A DNA stretch of 64,000 nucleotides from Solidesulfovibrio carbinoliphilus subsp. oakridgensis (GCF_000177215.2 NZ_CM001368.1:62001-126000), one strand, 5' to 3'. Shown: positions 1 to 8,406, numbered from the stretch's first letter. The notes: generated from the sequence alone by a model not told the origin. A program made the numbers and translations.

Positions 1-1
1 C

Positions 2-628
2 CAGACCGAAACCTGCCTGCAGATCGCCACCTTCCCCTGCATGACGCCCAAGCCCGGCTCCATCGGCCGGCCGACGCCGGGCTGGAACGTGGCCATCCTC
101 GACGAGGAGGGCAAGGTCTGCGCCCCGGGCGTGGAAGGCGAAATCTGCCTCAGGCTCGAGGACGGCAAGAACCTCGGGCTTTTTACCGGCTACCTGCTCG
201 AGCCGGAAAAGACCGCCAGCGTCATGGTGGACGGCTACTACCACACCGGGGACAAGGCCTGGATGGACGAGGACGGCTACTACTGGTTCCTCGGCCGCAC
301 CGACGATCTCATCAAGTCGAGCGGCTACCGCATCGGACCCTTTGAAGTGGAAAGCGCGCTCATCACCCACAAGGCCGTGGTCGAGGCGGCCGTGACCGGC
401 GTGCCCGATCCGGTGCGCGGCCAGGCCGTCAAGGCCACGGTCGTCCTGGCCCCGGGCTACGAAGCCTCGGAAGAGCTGGCCAAGGAACTGCAGAACCACG
501 TCAAGAAGGAAACCGCCCCCTACAAGTACCCGCGCATCATCGACTTCGTCCCCGAACTGCCGAAGACCATCAGCGGCAAGATCAAACGCGCCGAGATCCG
601 CGCCAAGGATGCGAACAGGGAGATATAA
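2..628 (+). CDS. AMP-forming acyl-CoA synthetase, C-terminal part
   Basis: This is the 3' part of an acyl-CoA synthetase of the ANL (AMP-binding) superfamily, which activates a carboxylate with ATP and CoA. The reading frame is open from base 2, so the start lies outside the window. Visible motifs are the QTET motif at the very start, [21 protein letters not shown] at the domain hinge, and [10 protein letters not shown] near the end with the catalytic lysine of the mobile C-terminal domain. The hinge and [10 protein letters not shown] pattern resemble medium-chain or acetyl-CoA synthetase-like (ACSM-type) enzymes. The substrate cannot be read from this fragment. The gene is followed closely by an inverted pair of palindromic repeats. 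Confidence 0.93.
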   Translation, partial: QTETCLQIATFPCMTPKPGSIGRPTPGWNVAILDEEGKVCAPGVEGEICLRLEDGKNLGLFTGYLLEPEKTASVMVDGYYHTGDKAWMDEDGYYWFLGRTDDLIKSSGYRIGPFEVESALITHKAVVEAAVTGVPDPVRGQAVKATVVLAPGYEASEELAKELQNHVKKETAPYKYPRIIDFVPELPKTISGKIKRAEIRAKDANREI

Positions 629-634
629 GAGGGG

Positions 635-828
635 GATGCCTCCGGCGGCCGGGGGGGATCATCCCCCCCGGACCCCCTGGACGGGGGAGCGGGGGAAGCG
701 GGCGCGGCTGTCGTATCCCCTTGTTCGGGTGCTCGTCCGGTCGGGCCGGCTTTGCGGCCCGACCGGACGAGCACCCGGACAGGGAGGGTCCGGGAGGGGG
801 TTACCCCCTCCCGGCCGCCGGAGGCATC
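635..828. repeat. REPIN-like inverted repeat pair around a long hairpin
   Basis: The element begins with GATGCCTCCGGCGGCCGGG and ends with its exact reverse complement, giving 19-bp terminal inverted repeats. Each arm continues into a G/C-run palindrome (GGGGGGATCATCCCCCC on the left, GAGGGGGTTACCCCCTC on the right) and GGACCCCC or its complement. Between the arms lies a perfect 23-bp stem (726-748 with 755-777) with loop GCTTTG. Related single or paired units occur elsewhere in the window. No open frame in it looks like a gene. It fills the space between the acyl-CoA synthetase and the K+ channel gene and might also act as a terminator. Confidence 0.85.
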
Positions 829-840
829 TTAGAAAAAAGA

Positions 841-1656
841 ATGGAACGCACCCGCCTCTACATCTTTGCCGCCGTCTTTTTCGGCGTGGCCCTGGCCGGC
901 ACCCTGGGCTTCATGCACGTGGAGGGGCTCGGGGCCCTGGACGCCCTGTACTTTTCCGTCGTCACCATCACCACCGTCGGCTACGGCGACATCCATCCGG
1001 TCACGGCCACGGGAAAGCTTTTGGCCATGGCCCTTATTTTGTCCGGCGGCGGCACGTTTTTCGGCATCCTGGCCGCGGCCGTGGAGATGTTTCTCGGCCG
1101 CCGGGAGAAGCGGGTGCGCGGGCAAAAGCTCGACATGATCATCGGGCTTTTTTTCAGCCAGGTCGGCTCGACCCTTGTGCGCCGGCTGATCCGGGCCGAC
1201 GCCGGGGTGGCGTTTTTAAAGGAGAACCTCGACGTCTCGCTGCGCTGGGACAAGGAAAATTTCCGCAAGGCCCAGGCTATCCTGCGCGACTACGCCTATG
1301 ACGTGGACATGGCCGCCCTGGACCTGCCGGCCCTGGGCAAGCTCCTGTCCGACAACTCGGAATTTCTGGTCCGGCTCCTGGAAAACCCCAACATCCTGGA
1401 GCACGAGGCCTTCACGTCGCTTTTGCAGGCGGTCTTTCACCTGAAAGAGGAGCTGGCCCACCGGCGCGACCTGGAACACCTGCCCCGGGCCGACCTCGAA
1501 CACCTGCGCGTGGACGTGCGGCGCATCTATTCCCAGATCCTCATCCAGTGGCTCCATTACCTGGACCACATCAAGGAAAACTTTCCCTACTTTTTTTCCT
1601 TCCAGTGCCGGGTGACGCCGTTTCTGGCCGGGGAGGACGCCACCGTGCGGGAGTAG
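841..1656 (+). CDS. two-TM potassium channel family protein
   Basis: This is a predicted K+ channel of the KcsA-like two-transmembrane type (ion_trans_2). The first membrane helix is about residues 6-27. The selectivity filter TVGYGD is at residues 45-50, and a second helix follows with a glycine-rich hinge (LSGGGTFFG). The remaining ~180 residues are cytoplasmic and largely helical. They lack the GxGxxG nucleotide-binding fold of the usual RCK/TrkA-N regulatory domain, so the gating signal is unknown. I chose the ATG at 841 because the frame upstream of it is made only of repeat DNA. Length is 271 residues. Confidence 0.88.
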   Translation: MERTRLYIFAAVFFGVALAGTLGFMHVEGLGALDALYFSVVTITTVGYGDIHPVTATGKLLAMALILSGGGTFFGILAAAVEMFLGRREKRVRGQKLDMIIGLFFSQVGSTLVRRLIRADAGVAFLKENLDVSLRWDKENFRKAQAILRDYAYDVDMAALDLPALGKLLSDNSEFLVRLLENPNILEHEAFTSLLQAVFHLKEELAHRRDLEHLPRADLEHLRVDVRRIYSQILIQWLHYLDHIKENFPYFFSFQCRVTPFLAGEDATVRE

Positions 1657-1827
1657 GGGGGCCTTGCCCCAAAGGGGACGGCGGGCGAAAGGCCGGCCGA
1701 CCGCGCTGCCGGCGGGAAATTTCCCGGAAAAAACGCTGTCCCGGGCGGTTGCCACCGGCCCCGGCCCGGTCTATGAAAAGCCCGACCGGCGCGGGGGAGT
1801 CCCCGCCGCCTGTTCCCGCGAGGTTCC

Positions 1828-2181
1828 ATGCGCCAGGCCGAATCCCCCAAACTTTTCCCCCCCCTGGAAGCCGTGCGCCGCTATTGCCTGTTCGCCTGCA
1901 TGGGCGGCCAGCGGAGCCTGGTCGCCGGTTGTGTCGATGGCGACTGCCCGTTTCATCCCCTGCGCATGAAGGAGATCCCCGAAGGCTTCGGCCTGCGGGT
2001 GGTGCGGGTGGTCCGACGGTTTTGCCTGCGCTGCACCGTGGGCGACCGGATCGCCATCCGCCTGTGCACGGAAAACGAGACCTGCCCGGTCTGGGCCTAC
2101 CGTGTGGGCGTCTCCCCCAAAAAGCTCAAACGGCTCATCGCGGAAAAGCGCCGCCCCAAACAGCTCGGCCTGCCCCTCTAG
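1828..2181 (+). CDS. small cysteine-rich protein of unknown function
   Basis: A 117-residue basic protein that I do not recognise. It has eight cysteines, several in pairs (CLFAC, CVDGDC, CLRC), which suggests a metal- or cluster-binding fold, but no standard motif is complete. The C-terminus is Lys/Arg-rich. There is no signal peptide and no membrane helix. GAGG a few bases before the ATG can serve as ribosome binding site. A good intrinsic terminator follows at 2219, which supports a short transcription unit. Coding is supported by the ordered cysteines and the codon-position GC pattern. Confidence 0.65.
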   Translation: MRQAESPKLFPPLEAVRRYCLFACMGGQRSLVAGCVDGDCPFHPLRMKEIPEGFGLRVVRVVRRFCLRCTVGDRIAIRLCTENETCPVWAYRVGVSPKKLKRLIAEKRRPKQLGLPL

Positions 2182-2516
2182 CCGGCGGGCCGCTTCCATC
2201 CGTCCTTGCAATGCCGCTCCTCTGTCGCCGAGACAGAGGCCTTTTGGGGCATCGTTCCTGACGCTTCGAAGGCCGTTTCCCGGCCGCTTGTCCCGGTAAA
2301 CGGTCAAAGGCCGCCGGCAAACGGCGGCATCTCCTTTTCTCATCCCTTCCGCCCTCCATGGGACCGTTTCCGCCGTCCGCCGAAATCCGCGGGCGTTTTC
2401 CGTCGCGGGCCGCCAGAAAAGGCCCATCCCGGGCCGGAGCGTTCCTCCGCCGGGACGGGCGGCCACCGGCCGCCCCGGAAAAACCCCGGCTGCCCGCCGG
2501 CAACAAGGAGTGTCCC
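2182..2516. other. 335-bp intergenic region before the acetate permease operon
   Basis: It contains the terminator at 2219-2245 and a second hairpin (GCCGCCG at 2310-2316 pairing with CGGCGGC at 2322-2328, followed by a T-rich stretch). The frames open here are compositional. I see no convincing sigma-70 or sigma-54 promoter, so the promoter of the downstream operon is unidentified. AAGGAG at 2505-2510 is the ribosome binding site of the next gene. Confidence 0.5.
2219..2245 (+). terminator. intrinsic terminator
   Basis: CCTCTGTC pairs perfectly with GACAGAGG around the loop GCCGA and is followed by CCTTTT. It lies 38 bases after the stop of the small Cys-rich gene. Confidence 0.7.
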
Positions 2517-2828
2517 ATGGAAACCCAAGCGGCCGCCGATTTACAGGCCAGGCAGTTTTCGGCCCTGGTGCGCAAGCGTTGGACCGTCTCCCTGACGCTC
2601 ACCGCGCTCATGCTCACCATCTACTACGGTTTTATCAGTATCCTGGCCTTCCGGGCCGACCTCTTCGCCACCCGCGTCGGCGAGCACATGACGCTCGGCA
2701 TTCCGGTCGGCCTGGGCGTCATCCTCGTGTCCTGGCTCCTGACCGGCATCTATGTCCGCTGGGCCAACGCCGGCTACGACACGGCCGTCACCAACCTCAA
2801 ACACGCCATGCGGGAGGGGCAGGCATGA
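2517..2828 (+). CDS. DUF485 family membrane protein
   Basis: A 103-residue inner-membrane protein of the DUF485 family. This family is nearly always encoded directly upstream of the acetate symporter ActP, as E. coli yjcH is. Two hydrophobic helices are visible at about residues 30-48 and 60-82, and the ends are charged. The ATG at 2517 has a textbook AAGGAG six bases upstream. Its stop codon overlaps the actP start in ATGA, so the two are translationally coupled. The likely role is assembly or modulation of the permease, inferred from context. Confidence 0.88.
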   Translation: METQAAADLQARQFSALVRKRWTVSLTLTALMLTIYYGFISILAFRADLFATRVGEHMTLGIPVGLGVILVSWLLTGIYVRWANAGYDTAVTNLKHAMREGQA

Positions 2829-4372
2829 ACACGTTCACCACCACCATCGGCCAGCCAAACGCCACCTCCATCCTCTTTTTCTTCTTTTTCATCCTCGGCA
2901 CCCTGGCCATCACCTGGTTCGCGGCCAAAAAAAGCCGCAGCGCCTCCCAGTTCTACGCCGCCGGCCGTTCGGTCACGGGCTGGCAAAACGGCCTGGCCCT
3001 GGCCGGGGACTACATGTCCGCCGCCTCGTTTCTCGGCATCGCCGGCCTGGTCTCGCTCAAGGGCTACGACGGCCTCATCTATTCCATCGGCTTTCTGGTC
3101 GGCTGGCCCATCATCATGTTCCTGATCGCCGAGCCGCTGCGAAACCTCGGCAAGTACACCTTCGCCGACGTGGTGGCCTACCGCCTGTCGCAAAAGCCCA
3201 TCCGCATCGCCGCGTCCATCGGCTCGCTTCTGACCGTCTGCTTCTACCTCATCGCCCAGATGGTCGGCTCAGGGGCACTCATCAAGATGATGTTCGGCCT
3301 GCCTTACGAGACGGCCATCATTGCCGTCGGCGCGGTCATGATCGCCTACGTGCTTTTCGGCGGCATGCTGGCCACCACCTGGGTGCAGATCATAAAAGCC
3401 ATGCTGCTCCTGGCCGGGGCCACGGCCATGGTCGTCATGGCCCTTTCCCGCTTCGATTTCAGCGTGGCCTCGCTTTTTAACGCCGCCGCCGCCACCTACG
3501 GCGACAAGGTGCTGAACCCAGGCGGCCTGGTCGCCAATCCGTTGGACGCCCTGTCCCTTGGCATAGCCCTCATGTTCGGCACGGCCGGCCTGCCGCACAT
3601 CCTCATGCGCTTCTACACCGTGCCCGACGCCAAGACCGCCCGCAAATCCGTCTTCTACGCCACGGGACTCATCGGCTACTTCTACGTCCTCACCTTCATC
3701 ATCGGTTTTGCCGCCATGGTCCTGGTCGGCCGCGACGTGGTGGCCCGGGTGGATGCCGGCGGCAACATGGCGGCCCTGCTTCTGGCCGAAGTGACGGGCG
3801 GCACGGTCTTTCTCGGCTTCATCGCAGCCGTCGCCTTTGCCACCATCCTGGCCGTGGTGGCCGGCCTGACCCTGGCCGGAGCCACCACCCTGTCCCATGA
3901 CCTCTACGTCAACGTCTTCCGTTCCGGCCGGTCCTCCGAGGAGGACGAGGTGAAGGTGGCCAAGCGGGCGACCGTCGCCCTCGGCGTGGTGGCCGTGCTG
4001 CTCGGCCTGGCCTTCAAGGGCCAGAACGTGGCCTTCATGGTCGGCCTGGCCTTCGCCATCGCGGCCAGCGCCAATTTCCCGGCGCTCATCCTCTCCATCC
4101 TCTGGAAGGGTACCAGCACCTTCGGCGCGGCCGCGAGCATCGTCACCGGCACCGTCGCCGCCGTGGGCCTGATTCTCCTGTCCCCCACCGTCTGGGTGGA
4201 CGTTTTCGGCAACGCCGCCCCGATCTTCCCCTGGAAAAACCCGGCCCTCCTCTCCATGCCCGCCGCCTTTGTCGCCGGCTGGCTCGGCTCGGTCCTGGTG
4301 CCGGACGCCAAGGCCCGGTCCCTCTACGCCGCCCAGCAGATCCGCAACTACCTCGGCGTCGGCGCCGAGTAA
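2825..4372 (+). CDS. actP: cation/acetate symporter ActP
   Basis: A sodium:solute symporter family protein of 515 residues with about 13 hydrophobic segments. It matches the ActP subfamily: the stretches around FYAAGRSVTGWQNGLALAGD, MSAASFLGIAGL, GTAGLPHILMRFYTVPDA and FATILAVVAGLTLAGA are characteristic. It should import acetate and other short monocarboxylates across the inner membrane. The ATG at 2825 overlaps the upstream DUF485 stop. A perfect GC hairpin follows the stop at 4376-4400. Two DUF294 proteins and an exonuclease lie downstream, as in many bacteria where DUF294/cNMP/CBS proteins accompany acetate transport. Confidence 0.93.
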   Translation: MNTFTTTIGQPNATSILFFFFFILGTLAITWFAAKKSRSASQFYAAGRSVTGWQNGLALAGDYMSAASFLGIAGLVSLKGYDGLIYSIGFLVGWPIIMFLIAEPLRNLGKYTFADVVAYRLSQKPIRIAASIGSLLTVCFYLIAQMVGSGALIKMMFGLPYETAIIAVGAVMIAYVLFGGMLATTWVQIIKAMLLLAGATAMVVMALSRFDFSVASLFNAAAATYGDKVLNPGGLVANPLDALSLGIALMFGTAGLPHILMRFYTVPDAKTARKSVFYATGLIGYFYVLTFIIGFAAMVLVGRDVVARVDAGGNMAALLLAEVTGGTVFLGFIAAVAFATILAVVAGLTLAGATTLSHDLYVNVFRSGRSSEEDEVKVAKRATVALGVVAVLLGLAFKGQNVAFMVGLAFAIAASANFPALILSILWKGTSTFGAAASIVTGTVAAVGLILLSPTVWVDVFGNAAPIFPWKNPALLSMPAAFVAGWLGSVLVPDAKARSLYAAQQIRNYLGVGAE

Positions 4373-4375
4373 GAG

Positions 4376-4452
4376 TTGGGAGGGGCGTCGCCCCTCCCAA
4401 ACCCACCCCACCGGGGGGGATCATCCCCCCCGGACCCCCCGAAAGGGGGAAG
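4376..4452. repeat. palindromic intergenic repeat, possible terminator
   Basis: Two adjacent palindromes. TTGGGAGGGGC pairs with GCCCCTCCCAA (4376-4400). Then comes CCGGGGGGGATCATCCCC..., continuing into GGACCCCCCGAAAGGGGG, which matches the tail of the dispersed repeat family. It sits between actP and the first DUF294 gene and may end actP transcription, although no T-run follows. Confidence 0.7.
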
Positions 4453-4466
4453 GTCGGGAGGTCGAT

Positions 4467-5558
4467 ATGGCAGTGGATGTGGTGGAGAAGGATCGGGATG
4501 TGAGGGAGCTGGCTGAGGCCTTGGATGGGGCCCGGGACCCGGAAGACTTGGCCGGGCTCGTGGGGGCCATCCGCCGGCTGGTGGCCGGCTTGGCCGGAGC
4601 CGATGCAGACGGGGTGCGGGTCGGCCGGCTGGCGAGCCGGCTCTACGACGGGCTCCTGGCCCGGGCGGCCTGGCTGGCCCGGGATGGGCCGGAAGGGGAG
4701 GACGGGCTGCCGCCGGGCTGCACCCTGGCCGTGCTCGGCAGCCAGGGCCGGCGGGAGCAGTTTCTGGCCACGGACCAGGACAATGCGCTTATTCTGGAAA
4801 AGGAGGACGACGGAGCGGGGGAGGCGGGTCGGTACGCCCTGTTCGCCGCCAAGCTCTCCGCCATCCTCCAGGCGGCCGGCGTCCCCCTCTGTCCCAAGGG
4901 CATCATGGCCGCAACGCCTGCCTGGCGCAAATCGGTCGCCGCCTGGCGCGCGGCCATCGACATGGCCGCGGCCCGGCCCGATGCGGCGGCGGTCCTTTTC
5001 GTCTCGCTCCTGGCTGACCTGCGCCCCGTGGCCGGTGATCCGGCCCGAGTCGCGGCCGTGGCCAGGCACTTGTCCCTGCGCCTGGCCGAGGCGCCGCTCC
5101 TCGTCCGGGGCCTGGCCCGGGAAGCCTTGAACTTCGGGCCGCCCGCGTTTCTTTTCGGCCATCTGCCCGTGGAATGGTTCCGGTTCGGGGCCCCCATTGT
5201 GGACCTCAAGCGGGCGGCCGTCTTTCCCCTGACCATCGGGGTCAAGGCCCTGGCCCTGGACGCCGGTCTGGCCGCCACCGGCGTGACCGGCACCGACGAG
5301 CGTCTGGCCGGCCTGGCCGAGCGGGGGGTGCTTGGCGAAGGGCTGGCCGCCCGCCTGGGCGCGGCCCTCTCCCGCATCCAGTCCGTGCGCTTGCTGGCCC
5401 AGGCCGAGGCCTTTGCCCACGGCCGGCCGCCCGACAACCGCGTGGACCTCGGCCGCCTGGACACGGACACCATGCACGGCTTCCGCGAAGCCCTGCACGC
5501 CATCGACGAACTGCGGGCCATCCTCGAACACCACTTCGGCCTGCGCTACCTGACCTGA
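4467..5558 (+). CDS. DUF294 nucleotidyltransferase-like signalling protein
   Basis: A 363-residue cytosolic protein with the DUF294 putative nucleotidyltransferase domain (GlnD-like) and its helical C-terminal partner domain. The signature is intact: VLGSQGRREQ followed by TDQDNALIL at about residues 89-112. This is the GSxGRxEQ...TDQDNAL pattern seen in DUF294 proteins. It lacks the cNMP-binding and CBS domains that usually precede this module; those are in the next gene. GGGAGG at 4456-4461 precedes the ATG. The next start is 11 bases after the stop, so the two are probably co-transcribed. The substrate is unknown. Confidence 0.85.
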   Translation: MAVDVVEKDRDVRELAEALDGARDPEDLAGLVGAIRRLVAGLAGADADGVRVGRLASRLYDGLLARAAWLARDGPEGEDGLPPGCTLAVLGSQGRREQFLATDQDNALILEKEDDGAGEAGRYALFAAKLSAILQAAGVPLCPKGIMAATPAWRKSVAAWRAAIDMAAARPDAAAVLFVSLLADLRPVAGDPARVAAVARHLSLRLAEAPLLVRGLAREALNFGPPAFLFGHLPVEWFRFGAPIVDLKRAAVFPLTIGVKALALDAGLAATGVTGTDERLAGLAERGVLGEGLAARLGAALSRIQSVRLLAQAEAFAHGRPPDNRVDLGRLDTDTMHGFREALHAIDELRAILEHHFGLRYLT

Positions 5559-5569
5559 CGGAGACGCCC

Positions 5570-7576
5570 ATGCGAGCCTGCGATCCTGCCTGCCAGCCCG
5601 AGGCCGTGGAAGCCTTCCTGGCCACGGTGCCGCCCTTTGACCGGCTTCCCGCCGCCGATCTGGCCACCCTGGCCGCCGCCAGCCGGGTGGCCTTTTCCCT
5701 TTCCGGCGAAGTCGTGGAACCGGACGGTTGCGGCGGAACCGGCAGTGCCTGGATCTGCTGCGTTCAGCGCGGCGGCGTACGCCTCGGCCGGCCGGCCGGT
5801 GCGCTGGACGGTTCCGGGACGCCCGAGACCTTCGACGTGCGCGGCGAGGGCGAGTGCTTCGGTCTGCCTGCCGCGTCCGGGGACGAGGTCCGGGCCCTGG
5901 AGGACACCTTCCTGGTCCGCCTGCCAGGGACCCTGTGCGCCGCCTTGGCCCGGCGCCATCCCCCCATGGCCGCCTGGTTCGGGCAGGCCTTGGCCCTGCC
6001 CGGCGACACCGGCCCGGAGCCGGCGGCAGCGACCGGAGAATGCCCGGCCCGGGAGGCCGACGACGGAGACTACCTCTTCACCCGGCTGGCCGGGGAGGTG
6101 GCCTCCCGGACCCTGGCCGGGGTGACGCGCGGCATGGACCTGCGCCAGACGGCCCGGGTCATGGAGGACGGGCAGGTGGGCTCGGTGGTGGTCCGCGAGG
6201 CCTCGGGGCTGGTCATCGGCATCGTGACGGACCGGGACCTGCGCCGGGCCGTGGCCCGGGGGCTGGCCCTGTCCGCCCCGGTCGAGACCCTCATGTCCGC
6301 GCCCGTGGCCGACATCGACGCCGACACGCCCTGTTTCGAAGGGCTTATCCGCATGACCGGGGCCGGCATCCGCCACCTGCTCGTGACCCGGGACGGCGAG
6401 CCTTCCGGCATGGTCACCGTAAGCGACCTGCTCCTGGCCCACGGCCGTTCGCCCATGGCGCTTTTGCGCGCCATCCGCCGGGCCGGGGATTTTTCCGATC
6501 TGCGCGCCCTGTGCCAGAGGATCCATCCCCTGGCCGCGGCCCTGGCCGCGCGCGGGGCGGGCAGCGGCACGGTCGGCGGCATCGTGACCATGCTGGCCGA
6601 GCGGGTGCTGGGCCGGCTGCTGGAGCTTCTCGAAAAGGCTTTCGGCCCATGTCCGGCTCCGTGCGCGTGGTGGGTGCTCGGCGCGGCCGGCCGGCGGGAG
6701 ATGCTGCCGGGCATGGGCCTGTCCCTGGCCGTCGCGCCCCAGGACGGCAACGATCCCGTCGTCGGCCGGGCCGCGCGCACCTACCTGGCCGCGTTCCTGC
6801 CCCGGCTGGCCGAGGAGCTCGGCCGGCTGGGCCTTGGCGGCGCTGCCCTCTCCCTTGGCGACCCGCGCGTCCTGTTCGATCCGGCCGGTTGCGCCGCCGA
6901 CGACGATCCTCTGGCCCTGGAAGCCTCCCTCGAAGCCTTCGACGCCCGCCTTGTGGCCGGCTGCGACCGTGCGGGAGCGGAACACCACCACAGCCCCCCC
7001 TCCGGGGGGGCCGGGGGGCCAGGGTTTGATGGCGCCCCCCGGCCGCCGGAGGCCTCTTCCCTTCTTATAGAGACATCCTCCATTCCTCGAGAGACGTCTT
7101 CCATTCCCGTCCCTCCAACTCCAATCCTGGCCGGGCTGCTGCGGTCCCTGGCCGCCCGGCCGGTTCCCCTCGGCCTCTACCAGGGCCGGCTCATGGAGCG
7201 CGACGGCACGGCGTCGCCGGTCCTTCACATCGCCGGCCGGGGCTCGCGGCCCTTGCTGGCCCTGGTCCGGCTGGCCGCGCTCCTTGCCGGGGTGGGGGAG
7301 ACCGGCACGGCCGCGCGCCTGGGCCGGCTGGCCCGGGACGGGCATCTGCCCGGGGACGTGGCCCGGGCCGCCGTGGACGCCTTCGCCTTTTTCGAGGGCG
7401 AGCGGCTGCTTTTGCGCCTGGACGCGGCCGGCCGGACCGGGGAGGACGAGGCGCCGCTGCGGCCGGCCGGCCTGTCGCCGCGCCGCCGCCAGGGGTTCCG
7501 GGCCGCCTTTGCCGGGCTGGAGGCCCTGCGCCGGATCCTGGCCGATCGGGCCTGGACCGGGGAGGGCATCCCGTGA
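5570..7576 (+). CDS. cNMP-binding/CBS/DUF294 regulator with degenerate transferase site
   Basis: A 668-residue protein with an N-terminal cyclic-nucleotide-binding-like domain (about 15-140), a CBS pair (about 165-290, with MEDGQVGSVVV and IVTDRDLR), a DUF294 domain and its C-terminal domain. The transferase signature is eroded. Where the preceding gene has GSxGRREQ...TDQDNAL, this one reads GAAGRREMLPGMGLSLAV, so the acidic metal ligands are missing. A 60-bp palindromic repeat (6993-7056) is inserted in frame between the DUF294 domains and encodes a Gly/Pro linker. GGAG seven bases upstream supports the start. It is probably a sensor or pseudoenzyme partner of the DUF294 protein upstream. 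That pairing is inferred. Confidence 0.82.
   Translation: MRACDPACQPEAVEAFLATVPPFDRLPAADLATLAAASRVAFSLSGEVVEPDGCGGTGSAWICCVQRGGVRLGRPAGALDGSGTPETFDVRGEGECFGLPAASGDEVRALEDTFLVRLPGTLCAALARRHPPMAAWFGQALALPGDTGPEPAAATGECPAREADDGDYLFTRLAGEVASRTLAGVTRGMDLRQTARVMEDGQVGSVVVREASGLVIGIVTDRDLRRAVARGLALSAPVETLMSAPVADIDADTPCFEGLIRMTGAGIRHLLVTRDGEPSGMVTVSDLLLAHGRSPMALLRAIRRAGDFSDLRALCQRIHPLAAALAARGAGSGTVGGIVTMLAERVLGRLLELLEKAFGPCPAPCAWWVLGAAGRREMLPGMGLSLAVAPQDGNDPVVGRAARTYLAAFLPRLAEELGRLGLGGAALSLGDPRVLFDPAGCAADDDPLALEASLEAFDARLVAGCDRAGAEHHHSPPSGGAGGPGFDGAPRPPEASSLLIETSSIPRETSSIPVPPTPILAGLLRSLAARPVPLGLYQGRLMERDGTASPVLHIAGRGSRPLLALVRLAALLAGVGETGTAARLGRLARDGHLPGDVARAAVDAFAFFEGERLLLRLDAAGRTGEDEAPLRPAGLSPRRRQGFRAAFAGLEALRRILADRAWTGEGIP
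6993..7056. repeat. palindromic repeat inserted inside a coding gene
   Basis: CCGGGGGGC (7011-7019) pairs with GCCCCCCGG (7034-7042). The right side continues GGCCGCCGGAGGCCTCTT, the same head sequence as in the intergenic repeats, here in reverse orientation. It lies inside the cNMP/CBS/DUF294 gene and keeps the frame open. Two ATAGAGACATCCTCCATTCC-like copies follow immediately (7066-7105). Confidence 0.8.
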
Positions 7577-8322
7577 CCTGGCCCGCCCGGCTGGCCCGTC
7601 GGCTGCCCGGACGGTGGGCCGGGCTTTTCGCGGCCAACGACCCGGCCCCGGCCCTGGCCGCCCACCGGCGCGCCCAGGCCGGCCGCGATCCGGCCGCCGG
7701 GCTCGCCGACCTCGACTTCGTGGCCGTGGACACCGAGCTGACCGGCTTCGATCCCCGCCGCCACGCCCTGGTCTCCATCGGCGCGGTCCGCCTGCGCGGG
7801 CTTTCGATCCTGCCCGGGGAGGCCTTTTACACCCTGGTCCGCCCGCCGGCCGCGGTGCCGCGCGACGCCACCCTCATCCACCGCCTGACCGGGGCCGCCC
7901 TGGCTGACGCGCCGCCCGTGGCCGAGGCCCTGGCCGCGTTCCTGGACTTTCTCGGCCCGGCCGTGGTGGTCGGCCACCACGTGGACCTGGACATGGGCTT
8001 TTTAAACGCCGCGGCCAGACGCCACATGGGCGGCGAGCTGGCCGCGCCCTGCATCGACACCCTGCGCCTGGCCATGGCCCTGGAGGAGAAGCGGCTGGCC
8101 GTGGCGGGCGGGGCGGGGGGGCCGGACGGCTTCGAGCGGGTGGACTACCGGTTGCCGGCCCTGTGCCGCCGTTACGGCCTGCCCGGGTTCGCGGCCCACG
8201 ACGCCCGGGCCGACGCCCTGGCCACGGCCTACCTTTTCCTCTACCTCGCCCGCCATTGCGGCCGCGCCCGCCCCCTCACCCTGTCCGGCCTGTGGCGGGC
8301 CGGCCGCCTGTGGTGGCGGTGA
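7573..8322 (+). CDS. DEDDh 3'-5' exonuclease (DnaQ/PolC epsilon-like)
   Basis: A 249-residue exonuclease-domain protein. Motif ExoI reads VAVDTELTG (usual form DTETTG), ExoII is near VVGHHVDLDMGFLN, and ExoIII is HDARADALAT, which gives the DEDDh acidic residues and the catalytic histidine. It should trim DNA or RNA 3' ends with two metal ions. It is not a replicative epsilon subunit by context. Similar exonucleases are commonly encoded next to cNMP/CBS/DUF294 proteins. The GTG start at 7573 overlaps the preceding stop as GTGA, so it is translationally coupled. It is the last gene of the actP-associated group. Confidence 0.87.
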   Translation: MTWPARLARRLPGRWAGLFAANDPAPALAAHRRAQAGRDPAAGLADLDFVAVDTELTGFDPRRHALVSIGAVRLRGLSILPGEAFYTLVRPPAAVPRDATLIHRLTGAALADAPPVAEALAAFLDFLGPAVVVGHHVDLDMGFLNAAARRHMGGELAAPCIDTLRLAMALEEKRLAVAGGAGGPDGFERVDYRLPALCRRYGLPGFAAHDARADALATAYLFLYLARHCGRARPLTLSGLWRAGRLWWR

Positions 8323-8348
8323 GTTTTCGGCAAAAGCGAAAAAAAGGG

Positions 8349-8377
8349 TTGACGGGCCGGCCCGCCTTCTCTAGATA
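8349..8377 (+). promoter_or_regulatory. perR-rbr-rdl promoter
   Basis: TTGACG (8349-8354), a 17-bp spacer, then TAGATA (8372-8377). A direct repeat TAGGAAT occurs at 8376-8382 and 8393-8399, overlapping the start region and the ribosome binding site. It could be an operator for autoregulation by PerR. The repeat is visible; its role is inferred. Confidence 0.6.
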
Positions 8378-8406
8378 GGAATCAACAGCAACTAGGAATA
8401 AAACGT

